From Ctena decussata (Eukaryota; Mollusca; Bivalvia; Lucinida; Lucinidae): a DNA stretch of 64,000 bases. The notes beneath the pieces are model-generated. The model saw nothing but the letters and a program-made list of their open reading frames with translations, was not told where the DNA came from and ran no database searches. The DNA lies in the NCBI GenBank assembly GCA_963989385.1, contig OZ022511.1, positions 30,622,503 through 30,686,502 of the forward strand, in the 5' to 3' direction. Every line of letters begins with the position of its first letter. Within the stretch, counting starts at the first letter, position 1. The translations under genes were made by a program, and so were the position numbers. This document shows positions 33,594-45,221 of this stretch, in pieces.

Positions 33594-35536
33594 AGCCAGA
33601 GGCTCAGGGGGAGCTTATAGGATGGTAAGGCTCCGGCGTCCGTCGTCCGTCGTCCGTCCGTCCGTCCACAATTTCAAACGACTTCTCCTCTGAAACCGCT
33701 GGGCCGATTGTAACCAAATTTCATATAGAGGCTCCTGGGACCTTAGGAACGAAAAGTTGTTCAAACGGTCCTGGTCACATGACCAACATGGCCGCCATGC
33801 CCATATATGGTAAAAACCTGAAAAAATCTTCTTCTCCAGAACCAATAGGTCGATGGTCTTGAAACTTGGTATGTAGCATTGGGTACACCAGTACTACCAA
33901 GATTGTTCAAATTATGACCTTGGGTTGACCTTGACCTTTTTTACGGTAAGGTCAAATTTGCTTACTCGTGCTTTTATATGGCAAAATGCTGCAACATAAG
34001 ATATCTTGGAAACTGTTGAAGATTTTGGCCTAAAAATTGGTACATACAGTCATCTTAATGACTACATGAAGATTTATGAGTACAAAAGGTCAAGGTCATT
34101 CTTTGACCTTTGACCCAGAACTCTCATATTTTGACAATATCAAACAATCTCCTCAAAAACCACTAGGCCAATTGTAACCAAATTTCATATAGATCCTCCA
34201 GGGGTTGAGGGAATGAAAATTTGTGCATACGGTCCAGGTCACATGACCAACATGGCCACCACGCCCATATATGGTAAAAAACCTTTAAAAATCTTCTTCT
34301 CCAGAACCAGTAGACTGATGGCCTAGAAACTCGGTATGTAGCATTGGGTACTCAAGTACTACCAAGATTGTTCAAATTATGACCCTGGGTTGACCTTGAC
34401 CTTTTTTACGGCAAGGTCAAATGTGGGAAAATGCTAGAACATGAGATGTCATGGTAAGTTTTGAAGATTTTGGCCTAAAAATTGGTACATAGAATCATCT
34501 TAATGAGTACATGAGGATTTTTGAGTACAAAAGGTCAAGGTCATTCTTTGACCTTTGACCCAGAAATCTCAAATTTTGACAATTTCAAACAATCTGCTCT
34601 AAACCACTGGGCCAATTGAAACCAAATTTCATATAGAGCCTCAAGGGGTTGATGGAATGAAATTATTTTCTAACGGTCCTGGACACATGACCAACATGGC
34701 CGCCACGCCCATATATGGTAAATACCTTTAAAAATCTTCTTCTCCAGAACCAACTGACCGATGGCCTTGAGACTTTGTAAGTAGCATTGGGTACTTGAGT
34801 ACTATCAAGATTGTTCAAATTATGACCTTGTGTTGACCTTGACCTTTTGCAGCAAGGTCAAATATGGGAAAATGGTAGACCATAAGATTTCATGGAAAGT
34901 TTTGAAGATTTTGACCTAAAAAAATGGTATATACATTTGTCTTAATGAGTTCATGAAGAATTATGAGTACAAGAGGTCAATGTCATTTTTTTACCTTTGA
35001 TCCAGATTGCTCATATTTTTACATTTTCAACCATTTCCTCAAAAGCCAAAGGGCCAATTGTGAACACATTTCATATAGAGCCTCCAGGGGTTGATTGAAT
35101 GAAAATTTGTTCAAACTGTCCAGGTCACATGACCAGCTTGGCCGCCATTACCACTTACGGGATAAATCTTTAATATTTTTCTTCCCCAGAACCAATACAC
35201 CTATGGCCCTGAAACTTGGTAAATAGCATGGAGTACTAGAGTACCACCAAGACTGTTCAAATGGTGACCTTGGGTTTACCTTGACCTTTTTTGCGGCATG
35301 GTCAAATATGGGAAAATGCTAGAACATAAGATTTCATGGAAAGTTTTGGAGATTTTGGCCTAAAAATGGTATATATGGTTGTCTAATGAGTACATGAAGA
35401 TTTATGAGTACAAGTGGTCATGGTCATTCTTTGACTTTTGACCCAAAATTCATATTTTGACAATTTCAGACATGATAAGTATAAGCCACCTTGCCAATTG
35501 TTAAGGTGAGCGATTCAGGGCCTCATGGCCCTCTTG
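33594..35536 (+). mobile_element. Tandem-repeat element, family F1, long-unit subtype
   Basis: Opens AGCTCACCTGAGCC..GGCTCAGGG with CGTCCGTCGTCCGTCC about 45 bp in. The body is about four units of about 455 bp (landmark ACCAAATTTCATATAGAG at about 33715, 34175, 34620 and, diverged, 35065). It ends GGTGAGCGATTCAGGGCCTC and CTCTTG before T's. It interrupts T1 copy B, between T-runs on both sides. Confidence 0.8.
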
Positions 35537-35578
35537 TTTTTTTTGGTGTGGGGGGGGGGGTCAGAATGTTCAATTAGT

Positions 35579-35852
35579 TGATTTAAGGTTGATTTGATGC
35601 TTAATGTCCACGGTAAACAACTAAGGTCATGTCGGGACGGTCAGTTTACCTAACCACACTATTCCTGGGCAGGCTTAGACCTCCTAAGCGGTTAACCAGT
35701 ACTAAGTGCACATACTTTCGCCAGTAACTGACAACTGCCCTTCTTGAATCAGCAGAAGGAGAAACGAAAGTATGTGGCCAGACCGGGATCCGAACCCAGG
35801 ACCTCTGACTTACAAGTCAGGTGCCCTACCGATTGCGCTACCCGGCCCGGCC
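35579..35852 (-). mobile_element. tRNA-derived SINE, type 1, full length
   Basis: Same family as 306-572, with intact A and B boxes on the minus strand. It is flanked by a perfect 12-bp duplication TGTTCAATTAGT (35567-35578 and 35853-35864). Inserted into T1 copy B. Confidence 0.92.
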
Positions 35853-35948
35853 TGTTCAATTAGTCTTCATTCTTTAAAAAAATATCTAAGCTTCTGCCCC
35901 CCACCCCCTCCCTCGGCCCCCACCCCCACCCCTTACTCTTACATTTTT

Positions 35949-37376
35949 ATACCCCCGGCATATGAAGTATGACGAGGGGTATATAGCTTCGTCCGATGTC
36001 CATTCGTCCGTCCTTCCCTCTGTCCGTCCGTCCGTAAGTTAACATTTGCGTTAAAGTTTTGCGTTAAAGTTTTTGAGATCTTATATTTTCCAAACCCTTT
36101 AATGGATTGAGTTTATATTTGGCATGGTGATAGATAATGGTTCAAAGTTTTATGATGTATCATCCCCGCCCATGCCCAAGACCATTAGGTCAAGGTCACA
36201 GACTTTGATTATTCATGTTAAAGTTTTGCGTTAAAGTTTTTAAGATCTCTATATAATTCAAACCCTTTGATGGATTGGGTTTATATTTGGCATAGTGATG
36301 GATAATGGTCCAAAGTTCTATTATGTACCACACCCAACGATGCCCGTGATCTAAATGTCAAGGTCACAGACTTTGATTATTCATGTTAAAGTTATGCATT
36401 AAAGTTTTAAGATCTCTATATAATTCAAACCCTTTGATGGATTGGGTCTATATTTGGAATGGTGATAGATAATGGTCCAAAGTTTTATTGTGTACCACCC
36501 CCACCCATGCCAATGGCTTAAAGGTCAAGGTCACAGACTTTGATTATTCGTGTTAAAGTTTTGGGTTTAAGTTTTTTAAGATCTCTATATAATTCTTACC
36601 CTTTGTTGATGTGGGCTAATATTTGGCATGATGAAAGATGTTTGTCCAAAGTTTTATTCTGTACCATACCCACCGATGCCTGTGACCTAGAGGTCAAGGT
36701 CACGGTTTGTGTTAAAGATTTTAAGATATTATATCATTCAACTTCTTCATTCAGTTTGGTTTATATGTCCAAAGTTTTATTTTGTACCACATTACACATG
36801 CCTGTGACCCAGAGGTCAAGGTCACAGACTTAGACATTTTTATATATGTTTTGTGTTAAAGGTTTTTAGATCTCATATCAGCCAAATCTTTTGTTTCGTT
36901 TGGTTTATTTTTGGTGATTATAGGTATTGGTCTAAAAATTTGCTCTATGTCATCCCCACACATGCCTTGACTCAAGGTGAAGGTGAAAGACTTACTTCTC
37001 CATTGTGAAGTTTTGAGTTAAGTTTAATTTATTAGCTTATTTTCCCATCTTTTTCTATAGGAACTTTTGATATGTGACTTTGTTCACCGCTAGGTTGCAA
37101 CAGTCTTCATCATCTGGATGCTGCTGTTGACATAAGGTTAAGGTCACATACTTTAACAGTTGCATCAATGTACTGCTTTATTTTAGACATCCTTCAATGC
37201 AACCTCTTGATATATTACTCAGTGTACTGTCAGTTTGCAGCAGATTAGTTGACATCTTCTGTATGCTGCTACTGACCAAAGGACAAGGTCACAGACTTTA
37301 AAATTTGTATCTTATATGTGTTAAATTTTTGTCTTTAAAGTTTAATGCTATTAGGCGTTGGCACTGGCCGGGGGTA
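35949..37376 (+). mobile_element. Tandem-repeat element, family F3
   Basis: Ends ATACCCCCGGC and GCCGGGGGTAT are inverted. A near-end hairpin (ATACCCC..GGGGTAT) and a CGTCCGTCC microsatellite (about 36005-36035) follow the start. The array has about 168-bp units with landmark GGTCAAGGTCACAGACTTTG (about 36187, 36359 and 36524). Interrupts T1 copy B. Confidence 0.75.
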
Positions 37377-37446
37377 TACGCGAGCCCCTGCTCATTTGCT
37401 CTAGTAAGATTAGTTCTAATCTTTCAAACATGCATACAAAATATAA

Positions 37447-37723
37447 AAAGGTAAAGGTGAAGGTTTCCCATAGCCTAATAGCCATAGGGGCAGTGGGGTT
37501 AGAGACCCACTGTATCTTGAGCACAGCTGATGAAAGGCAGAGCCCATCTCTCCTTTTGCTGCCTAAACCTTCCCTGATTCGAAAAAGGTACCCATTTACT
37601 GCTGAGTTGACAGAGAGAGTTTTCCAGTCGTCGGATGGCGACGGTGAGCCGCCAACGCGCGACCTTCCATTGACTTTCCGCGCAATAACCGAGCCACTCT
37701 AACCACTCGACTACGGTGCCTCT
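37447..37723 (-). mobile_element. tRNA-derived SINE, type 4
   Basis: On the minus strand the head GAGGCACCGTAGTCGAGTGG resembles a class II (Leu/Ser-like) tRNA A-box region. The 3' end is CCTTCACCTTTACC at the left. A 26-base A run follows at 37728-37754. Shares its body with 53325-53672. Confidence 0.65.
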
Positions 37724-37753
37724 GTTACAAAAAAAAAAAAAAAAAAAAAAAAA

Positions 37754-38325
37754 ATGATAAAAAAAAAATTACATCAAAGAGATACTTTTCCCAATTCATA
37801 TTTTCATTGACAGTAGAAATTCATCTATAAAATCATGCCAATCAGAAAATTTAATAATTTAATACCTGCGTTGATAACATCAAATCCAAATCTCCAGGTG
37901 CCTGTTATCAACAAAAATGCTTTTGCTTCTTGGGGCTGCGCCACCAGACCCTCTTAATTTCATTTACAGCTTTATTGAGCGTTCAGCATCTGATTTCTGG
38001 GTGAGCATAAGCAGAAAAAATGTAGAAAAAAAAAACATATAATTGACCATTAATTAACCTGTAAAAATGAGAAAACGTTCATTGTCTTTCATAGGTTTGA
38101 CTGAGATCAGTCTGACAAAATAGGTAATATGGTCATTATCATGTGAATGTAGGGTTGTTGTCGGGTGGGGTGGGGGGCATTTACTTTTTATGCCACCTAT
38201 CTGTTGGAGGGGGTGGGGTTCGAAAAAAAATCTGGTGAGACTGGGATGAGGTCATAAAAATTTTCTGCATCATATTAAAATGTAACCCCTACCCCGCACA
38301 ACCTGATAATAAATGGCTCGTCCCT
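37754..38325 (+). mobile_element. TIR element T1, copy B, right part
   Basis: Matches copy A: CAGGTGCCTGTTATCAACAA, a GGGGCTGCGCC hairpin remnant, GAGCGTTCAGCATCTGATTT, and the right terminus CTGATAATAAATGGCTCGTC. Its left part lies in fragments at about 33510-33590, 35540-35580 and 35853-35948, split by F1, SINE and F3 insertions. Confidence 0.6.
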
Positions 38326-38845
38326 CAGGTCATGACCAAAACATCTGGGAACGGTTTCAAAGGGATTGTCCAACAAATGTAGAAGGAGTTACTCTCACAA
38401 GACATCCACCATGGAAGGTATTGTGTAAAAATGACTAACTTAAACATGTGGAAAAAAGTGCCAAAAATCTGGGAATTATATACAAACAATATGCACATCT
38501 ACAGTCCATGGCCAAAACATTTTTGAAGTTCCAAAATAATTGGCCAAAAAGTGTAGGAGGAGTTGTGCTCACAAGACACTACTATGGAAGGTATTGTGTA
38601 AAAAGTTGCTAAGTTAAACGTGAAATTTTTTTGGAAAGCTCTGGGAATTATCTACAAATAATATACACATCTACAGACCATGAGACCAAAATATCTGTGA
38701 AGCTTCAAAATGTTTGACCAAAGATTGGAGGAATTGCGCTCACAAGACACCTATTGTGAATAATTGTTGACGTATGGACAAACGGACGAAAACTTGCACG
38801 CCTATATTGTCCCCGCTAACGCAGGTGCGCCAAAAATAGGTCTGG
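38325..38845 (+). mobile_element. Tandem-repeat element, family F7
   Basis: About three units of 175-180 bp (landmarks GACCAAAA(C/T)AT(C/T)T and ACAAGACA at about 38335, 38510 and 38685). It ends in a GGACAAACGGACG microsatellite and CGCAGGTGCGCC. Confidence 0.55.
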
Positions 38846-39458
38846 TGATGCTCTAAGCATGCTATTCATGCAGTGTTCTCGTTTATGCACTGGACACAAG
38901 CATAAATGAATTTCCATTGGAAGGTCCTCCCAATATATATATATATAAAAAAAAAACAAGTGACCCATGGCTAAAAAACATACCACCACCCTCTAATTTC
39001 CAACTGTTTATTTATTTATTCATTTATTTTTGTTCATATTATTATCTCTGTTTATTATTGCATACAAAATCATAAGCACAAGGTCAACTTGCGGGTTCGG
39101 AGTCATGGCTATGGATTTTATGCTGAACGCCAGACAATTCATCGGGTAGTAAATTAATATAACACCGACGTCAAATCTCGTCATGCGCAGTGGGATTTGT
39201 TTACCAGCTGACAGTTTTTGGCACAAACACGGAGAAAAAGGGCTTTAGAAAAACCATATGTTGCCCGATTTTGTGACAGACTTGTAGAATAATCATATTT
39301 TTAGTGAATACTAATTAAGATAATTCTCAGACAAGCTGCTGTTACGCGATATGGGCGGTTGCTAAGGAGCACTATCGCGATTTCAGTAAAAAATCAATGT
39401 AGCTTATCCGGCCGTAGGTTCTGCTTGTCTGAATACCTACGGTCGGGTTGCAGGCCTA
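38846..39458. other. No gene seen
   Basis: Contains A-rich and (AT)n stretches (38935-38955). The short minus-strand frame at 39020-39226 is not convincing. Confidence 0.5.
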
Positions 39459-39702
39459 CGACACGACAAAACCAACAAAGAGGTTGTACGCCCAGCGCAG
39501 ACTCAGATCAGCCTGGGCACCTGCCCAGTTTGATCAGACTCTTCGTTAAGAGCTCAAGGGGTAGCTAAGGGTCTAGGCTACCTTCATAGGCTACCTCTAT
39601 TCGGTCAGCGAAGACTCTGATCAGACTGGGCGGATGCCCAGGCTGATCTGAGTCTGCGCTGGGCGCACAACCACATTGTTGGTTTTCTCGTGTCGCGGCT
39701 CA
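39459..39702. mobile_element. Palindromic MITE, family M1
   Basis: The right terminus TTCTCGTGTCGCGGCTCA is intact. The left terminus is eroded (CGACACGACAAAACCAACAA). Internal hairpin arms GACTCAGATCAGCCTGGGC are well kept. Confidence 0.85.
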
Positions 39703-39776
39703 TATTTGCAACTAGAAAATTGTGTTTGTAAGACACAGATAATGCCCCCGTGTCTATTCATTCTTTATATTCTTAA

Positions 39777-40185
39777 GGCCGCGTTTACACGAGCGAAGTT
39801 TCTGTGTCACAGAAAGTTTAACAAAGAAAGTATGACAAACATTTTGCGTTTACACGGAGCAAATTATTTGTTAAAGAAAATATGCCATAGAATCTTTGTC
39901 ACATAAACTTTGGCAATGAAATATTTGCTGCAGTGTTCACACGACCAAACATTATTTGTCAAAATCTCCTGCAGCGATGAAACAAAATCTTTGTCACATT
40001 TTCCACGCTTGTAGCAATGTTCTTTGTTACATAATCTTTAACAAAGTGGACAAATTTAATTTATCGAAGCACTGTACCATATATATTTGTCAAAGAAACA
40101 TTGTCATATTTTGGCATTTACACGAGCAATTTTTTCTGTGACAAACCTACTTTGTCATAGAAACTTTGGTCGTGTAAACGCGACC
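39777..40185. mobile_element. Harbinger-like MITE M4, copy 1
   Basis: Ends GGCCGCGTTTACACGAGC and TCGTGTAAACGCGACC. The interior consists of repeated TTTGTCA/TGACAAA words. The left flank is TAA, the right flank ATA, so the duplication is not preserved here. Inverted relative to copy 2. Confidence 0.75.
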
Positions 40186-40469
40186 ATATTGCTAGCAAAC
40201 TGTGAAAGGAGTGCGGGATTATACAATCTTATCATACTGTATTAGCCAAAACCGAAACAAAATCTACGTTTGAAAAGGCCGAAATGTTATAAAAATTGAT
40301 TATCCTCTCTTCAAAAAGCACATACATATCTTCAATATCTCTAGAATATCTGTGCACAGTTTCAAATTGATAGCGTAAAAACTGTGGACGGAGTTTATTA
40401 TACAACCTTAACATTCTGCAATAGCCACAACCGTTTGAAAAGGCCATGAGTTTGTCTTCATCTGTTAGC

Positions 40470-40868
40470 AGTGCTGTGCCACTTAGAAGTGTGCCACCAA
40501 AAACCTATTATCAAGTGTTCTGTAAAGCTGTATTAACTATCTTATATCATTAAAAGAAACCCTTTTAAACACAGCTTTCTAAAATTATTGAAACAACACA
40601 GGTATATCTGAAATCATGTTATTCTGGGGATTCACAAAGAAGAAACATATTATTTCTGTATGAACCTGTTCCCAGCGGGCACATGACGTCAGAATGACGT
40701 CGCACTAACGTCGGCGCGACGTCATTTCGTCGCATCGACGTTAGTACGACGTCCTTTCTATGTTATATGCCTGCTGGGTTCACTCAGATGGTGAGCACAA
40801 CAGGAACCATGTAATTTTAAGTAAAATTGAATGAAGGCCTCAAAAGTTGCCCTACTCATACTAGGTTC
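40470..40868 (+). mobile_element. Element H, 3' fragment
   Basis: Matches the right third of the H element at 45222 (AAATCATGTTATTCTG.GGATT, AAACATATTATTTCTGT, TCATACTAGGTTCCTTT). Left end missing. Itself interrupted by M2 (40672-40777). Confidence 0.65.
40672..40777. mobile_element. ACGTC palindromic mini-element M2
   Basis: Starts CCAGCGGGCACATGACGTC and ends GCCTGCTGG. It is flanked by GTTC on both sides (40668-40671, 40778-40781), a likely 4-bp target duplication. Comparing with the empty site in H at about 46034 supports a clean insertion. Confidence 0.8.
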
Positions 40869-41005
40869 CTTTTTCTGTATTTCAAAAGGCAGGTGCACAT
40901 CTTCAATATGTCCGCAACATTTGTGCCAAATTTCAGATTGATTGCTAAAAAACTGTAGGAGGAGTTGATTATACAAACGTTGTTTTAGGCGTGACAGACG
41001 GACGG

Positions 41006-41652
41006 ATTTCCCAGTAATGATAAGCAGACTTTATGACAATTGCTGTAGATTATTGGACCAAAATAAAAGAGTTCATATAAAAACTACATTGTTCGCAGAT
41101 TTCAAACAAAAGAACCCTCAGGCAGCATCTACGTTTTCGTATATATATTATGAAAGGCTGCGGCGGGAGAAAAATCTTGTCTATAGTCATACACTATCTG
41201 CGGGTGAACACACCGGCCTGCATCTTGCATGCATGCGCTGTATCCTCTGACAATAAATTCGAGCATACATTTTGATTACTGCTTTTCAGTTTCAGAAATT
41301 AGTTTTGAGAGTAAATACTTGTTCAGTAACTGATGCACTTTCGGCTTAAAAAATCATCATGGATTTATTTAGTTTTTCAGTCCAATTATCATAATGCTGT
41401 TCCCCAGTCCCCATAACATACACCTTCGGTCGCAGTACGAGCACCGTGCGTCTGTCCAGTGTCCGTTCATATCACAGACACGGCCGTGTATTGTCGCACT
41501 GATCCTAAATATTCAGACATCGCGAAAATTTCGACAACCACATTGGAGCCCAAATGTTCGCGCACAGGCCTGCTGCCAGTAACATTTTCGGACACAAAAG
41601 ACGCTAACGAAATTTACCGTTTAAAACTACCTCGCGTTAAAACGGTAACTAA
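41006..41652. other. No gene seen
   Basis: Unique-looking sequence between the two M4 copies. Short frames only. Confidence 0.5.
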
Positions 41653-42075
41653 GGGCGCGTTTACACGACCAAAGTTTCTATGACAAAGTAGTTTTGTCAC
41701 AGAAAAAATTGCTCGTGTAAATGCCAAAATATGACAATGTTTCTTTGACAAATAAATATGTTAAAGTTACTTTGATAAATTAAATTTGTCCGTGTAAACG
41801 GAGAACTTTGCTAAAGATTATGTAACAAAGAACATTGCTACAAGCGTGGAAAATGTGACAAAGATTTTGTTTCATCGCTGCAGGAGATTTTGACAAATAA
41901 TATTTGGTCGTGTGAACACTGCAGCAAATATTTCATTGCCAAAGTTTATGTGACAAAGATTCTATGGCACATTTTCTTTAACAAATAATTTGCTCCGTGT
42001 AAACGCAAAACGTTTGTCATACTTTCTTTATTAAAGTTTCTGTGACATAGAAACTTTGCTCGTGTAAACGCGCCC
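41653..42075. mobile_element. Harbinger-like MITE M4, copy 2
   Basis: Perfectly inverted ends GGGCGCGTTTACACGA and TCGTGTAAACGCGCCC, flanked by TAA on both sides (41650-41652, 42076-42078), the 3-bp T(A/T)A duplication typical of PIF/Harbinger. 423 bp, no coding capacity. Its interior is the reverse complement of copy 1. Confidence 0.85.
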
Positions 42076-42406
42076 TAAAGAAATCAATAATTCCCAGGTC
42101 CATACTTCATAGCCAGTGGTCATAAAGATCAAACACCTAATATTTAAGGTTATGACACTTGCCATAAGTAATACACAAAAATGTAACACGCTGCAAAATA
42201 GTATTTTTACAGACAGAAGGAGACATGTCAGCCCGCGTGTCCGCGCAGCCTAATCAAAGTATTCTGTATTCCGAGTTAATTTCATGCTGAAATTTTAAAA
42301 GTTTAAACTGAAACCATTTTTATGTGTTTGTGTATATGCCCGCGCAGCTTGATTCGAGTATTTGTTTTATGTACATGGCCTGAGGACACCAATCCAAAAT
42401 ATTTTT

Positions 42407-42590
42407 GGAGCCCCGGTGGCTCAGTAAAGCTGATCTAGCTGTCCCGCGTTGGATCTCCGCTTGAAGCGAGAATCTTTTTAAACGTAAACGAGGTTCAATT
42501 GCACAAAGCCATTCGTTATTAGCCTCCCATCATCCATAAATGACTAAAACACTGTTGAAAAGGACGTAAACCCGCAAGTCATCCATCCAA
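42407..42590 (+). mobile_element. SINE type 5 with (ATCC)n tail
   Basis: A head GGAGCCCCGGTGGCTCAGTA, a 3' block GAAAAGGACGTAAACCCGCA and tail CATCCATCC. The sister copy at 44045-44215 has the same tail. Confidence 0.55.
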
Positions 42591-43084
42591 CGATAAGGCT
42601 TCTGTGTATATTTAGCACAAGATCGGCGATGATATGAGCAACGTGCAAATACGCATGCGCTTCTAAGAATGTACATAACGCTCCAACTGACCTGCGCATT
42701 TAGCACCGATATAATGTATAATTCACAAAACAAAATTTCTGATCAGACTGCGTTGACATTATCCGGAATCAATCATACAGACACCAGATGGAACAACGAA
42801 CTGCGCATTTCCTGATCAGGCCTCGCAAAAAAATTTCCGGAATCAAGGTCTAAGATTTTCTCTTCCATGAAAAGGCGGCTTACGGGCAAAGAATTTCCAT
42901 ATGCCGTCGTCAGACTATCACACGTTTTAAGGCATCAAGGCATTCACTTAGTGAACATATCGGTTTCAGGCAAATGGACCGCCAGATTGAGCGGACGTTT
43001 TCCGACGTCAGTATATCTACTTGTCTGCCCTCGACCTGACAATAATTAAGAGAAAGTCTGCATGTTAACGTTTATTGACTTATT
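42591..43084. other. No gene seen
   Basis: No feature supported. Confidence 0.5.
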
Positions 43085-43409
43085 TACACTGTAGAACAAT
43101 TCCGTAGATTTTACGGTAGAATAACTGGCAACCAACTGCCAGTCCTTTTCCCGTTATGTAACGGGTAAACGTAAAAGTTGCAGGAATCATCAAGCCGTGT
43201 AGGACAGAATAGAACAGGCGTCGTTTTGGTCTGATAGCCCTTCAACAATATAAGGTTATTTTCGAGTGCGGCCAGTTAACATAACACTTCCCTTTCGTGA
43301 TTTCAAACAATGTCTTACAGGCAAACGCCCGTAAATATAACGGGAAAGAGATTGGCAGCTAGTTGCCAGTTATTCTACCGTAAAATCTACGGATTTTTTT
43401 TACATTGTA
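43085..43409. mobile_element. TIR MITE M5
   Basis: About 60-bp imperfect inverted ends: TACACTGTAGAACAATTCCG then TAGATTTTACGGTAGAATAA on the left, mirrored by TTATTCTACCGTAAAATCTA and TACATTGTA on the right. A TACA-TGTA end suggests a TA-target element. Interior GC-balanced, no ORF. Confidence 0.8.
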
Positions 43410-44044
43410 CGATGTTTTTATTATTGGATGTTTCATTTATTTTTATATTCGATGAATGTCAGAGTATCTGATCTGCTCAGAAATTTCTGTTTAGATACAA
43501 ACAGTGACGGCCCTGATCAGATACCGCATCCTGTGGTGTCTGACCTGGATCTACGCTGTATATAAGACACACTTGGTACTGTTGCCGACAGTATAGCAAC
43601 ACAACGGCTAATCGCCGCCCGCAGCTATGACATGTTTATTGTCAGTGTGCAGTCTGTTTTATAGATAAGGCGCCATCATTACCGCGTGAAGAACATATTT
43701 TTGGACATATACAAAATAGCGCATGCCTAGAACAGCCTGCGCTTATGCACCGAACTGTAAATTGCGTACGTTTTGAAGCTGATGGAAAGACTGCATAGTT
43801 TGCATATGTCCAAATATAACAGGGGCGTCTCTAACGGATTCCACAGTATTCATTTCTTTGGATAATTTACCGTCATTTTCGCAGACATCTTCAAATGCTT
43901 TTTATCAACAGTTCAAAAACAATTTGAACGATTTTTACACCTTGATAAAAACATAGGATATTTTTTCGCCCATTGCATTTGAGAAAACTGCGTATGCCTT
44001 TTGACCAGACTGCACAAATACACAGCATGGTGGTGATACACGTA
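43410..44044. other. No gene seen
   Basis: No feature supported. Confidence 0.5.
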
Positions 44045-44215
44045 GGGGCCTCGGAAACTCAGATGGGTAAAAACTGAGGCTGCTAATTAGCGGTTCGAGT
44101 TCGATACCTAATGGAGGCGGAAATTTTTCTTACCGTAAACGGAGTACCCTTCCATCGTCCTGATATAACTTGTAATACTGTAACAGTTGAAAAAGGACTT
44201 AAAATGGCGTCATCC
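44045..44215 (+). mobile_element. SINE type 5 with (ATCC)n tail
   Basis: A B-box-like AGCGGTTCGAGTTCGATAC (44091-44109), then GTAAACGGAGTACCCTTCCA, GAAAAAGGACTTAAAATGGC and a (CATC)n tail. Confidence 0.6.
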
Positions 44216-44355
44216 ATCCATCAAACCAGAAATGGGTCACTGGCATACAAAATTCACAGAACATGATATTATATTCCAGAAAGCAGACGTTTGTGTCTTG
44301 TCTGACTGCACATTTCCAAAACATCTAATGTATGGTGAAAGGACCGTTAAAGTCA

Positions 44356-44356
<1 letters not shown>

Positions 44357-44433
<77 letters not shown>
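44357..44433. repeat. (TC)n and (CA)n microsatellites
   Basis: About 16 CT units (44357-44388) next to about 20 CA units (44393-44433). Confidence 0.97.
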
Positions 44434-44434
<1 letters not shown>

Positions 44435-45221
44435 GGCCTTAATCATGTTAATCGAGTGTCACTTTGTTATTTAACCTAATATTGACCTCATCCGTAGAAA
44501 AAGTACCTTTGCATTAACAAACTGTGTCAGGCTACAAACATGCACACTATCAGGATAGGGTTTGGGATCTGATTCAGTCAGTTCCTGAAGTGCAGTTACT
44601 CTTTAAATTCGCAAAAAAATGGCTAGGCTGTGCACTGGTTTGAAAGAGAACTGCCCATGTCTGATCAGACTGCGCATTACATGTTGAGTCTAGTTTTTGA
44701 CGCGAATATTCCGCGACGTGGGTCAAAATGTATATGGCAGTAACATGCGCATCGAATGTACAGTCCGAACGTCACAGAACAGCCTGCGCGTATATGCAGT
44801 CTGGAAATGTCAGGTTTTGCTTTGATGCTGGATGAATTGAGCTTGCATAGTTCATACATGCGTGTGTGAATCCCGTGTCTCATTTGCTTAAATAACTGTT
44901 AGCTGTTTGCAATACAGAGGAGGTCCTGACCAGACCGCTCCCTTCAACACCAGTTCTTAGCTTTGAATACTGATGTACGGGTTATGTTCTGAAACACATT
45001 TCTGATGCACGTGGGCCAGTAAGCGCAGCTTCTTAATGTCTCCCACCGCGCAAAACGTTGGAAAAAAAGTATCAGTATTATGATACGCATTGTTACTCAA
45101 CTATGGATTCCTCCTCGCGGAACGTTGGGGCTCGGCGGAGGGGGCAATGAGTGCTAAAATTTGTACTTGAATAGTGCATGCCCTCGAGATGAAAATTATT
45201 TAGACTATTCTAAACAGTTGT
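44434..45221. other. No gene seen
   Basis: Scattered GATCAGACTGCGCA-like words (44660) recall the interior of M1 but no element can be delimited. Confidence 0.45.

Larger units (their letters stand above)
39715..41005 (+). mobile_element. F6 element carrying two insertions
   Basis: Opens TTGTGTTTGTAAGACACAGA..GCCCCCGTGTC. Repeat blocks with CATATCTTCAATAT..AACTGTGGACGGAG and GCACATCTTCAATATGTCCG lie at 40190-40460 and 40868-40985, then CAGACGGACGG at 40994. Split by M4 (39777-40185) and by H (about 40470-40868). Confidence 0.6.
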
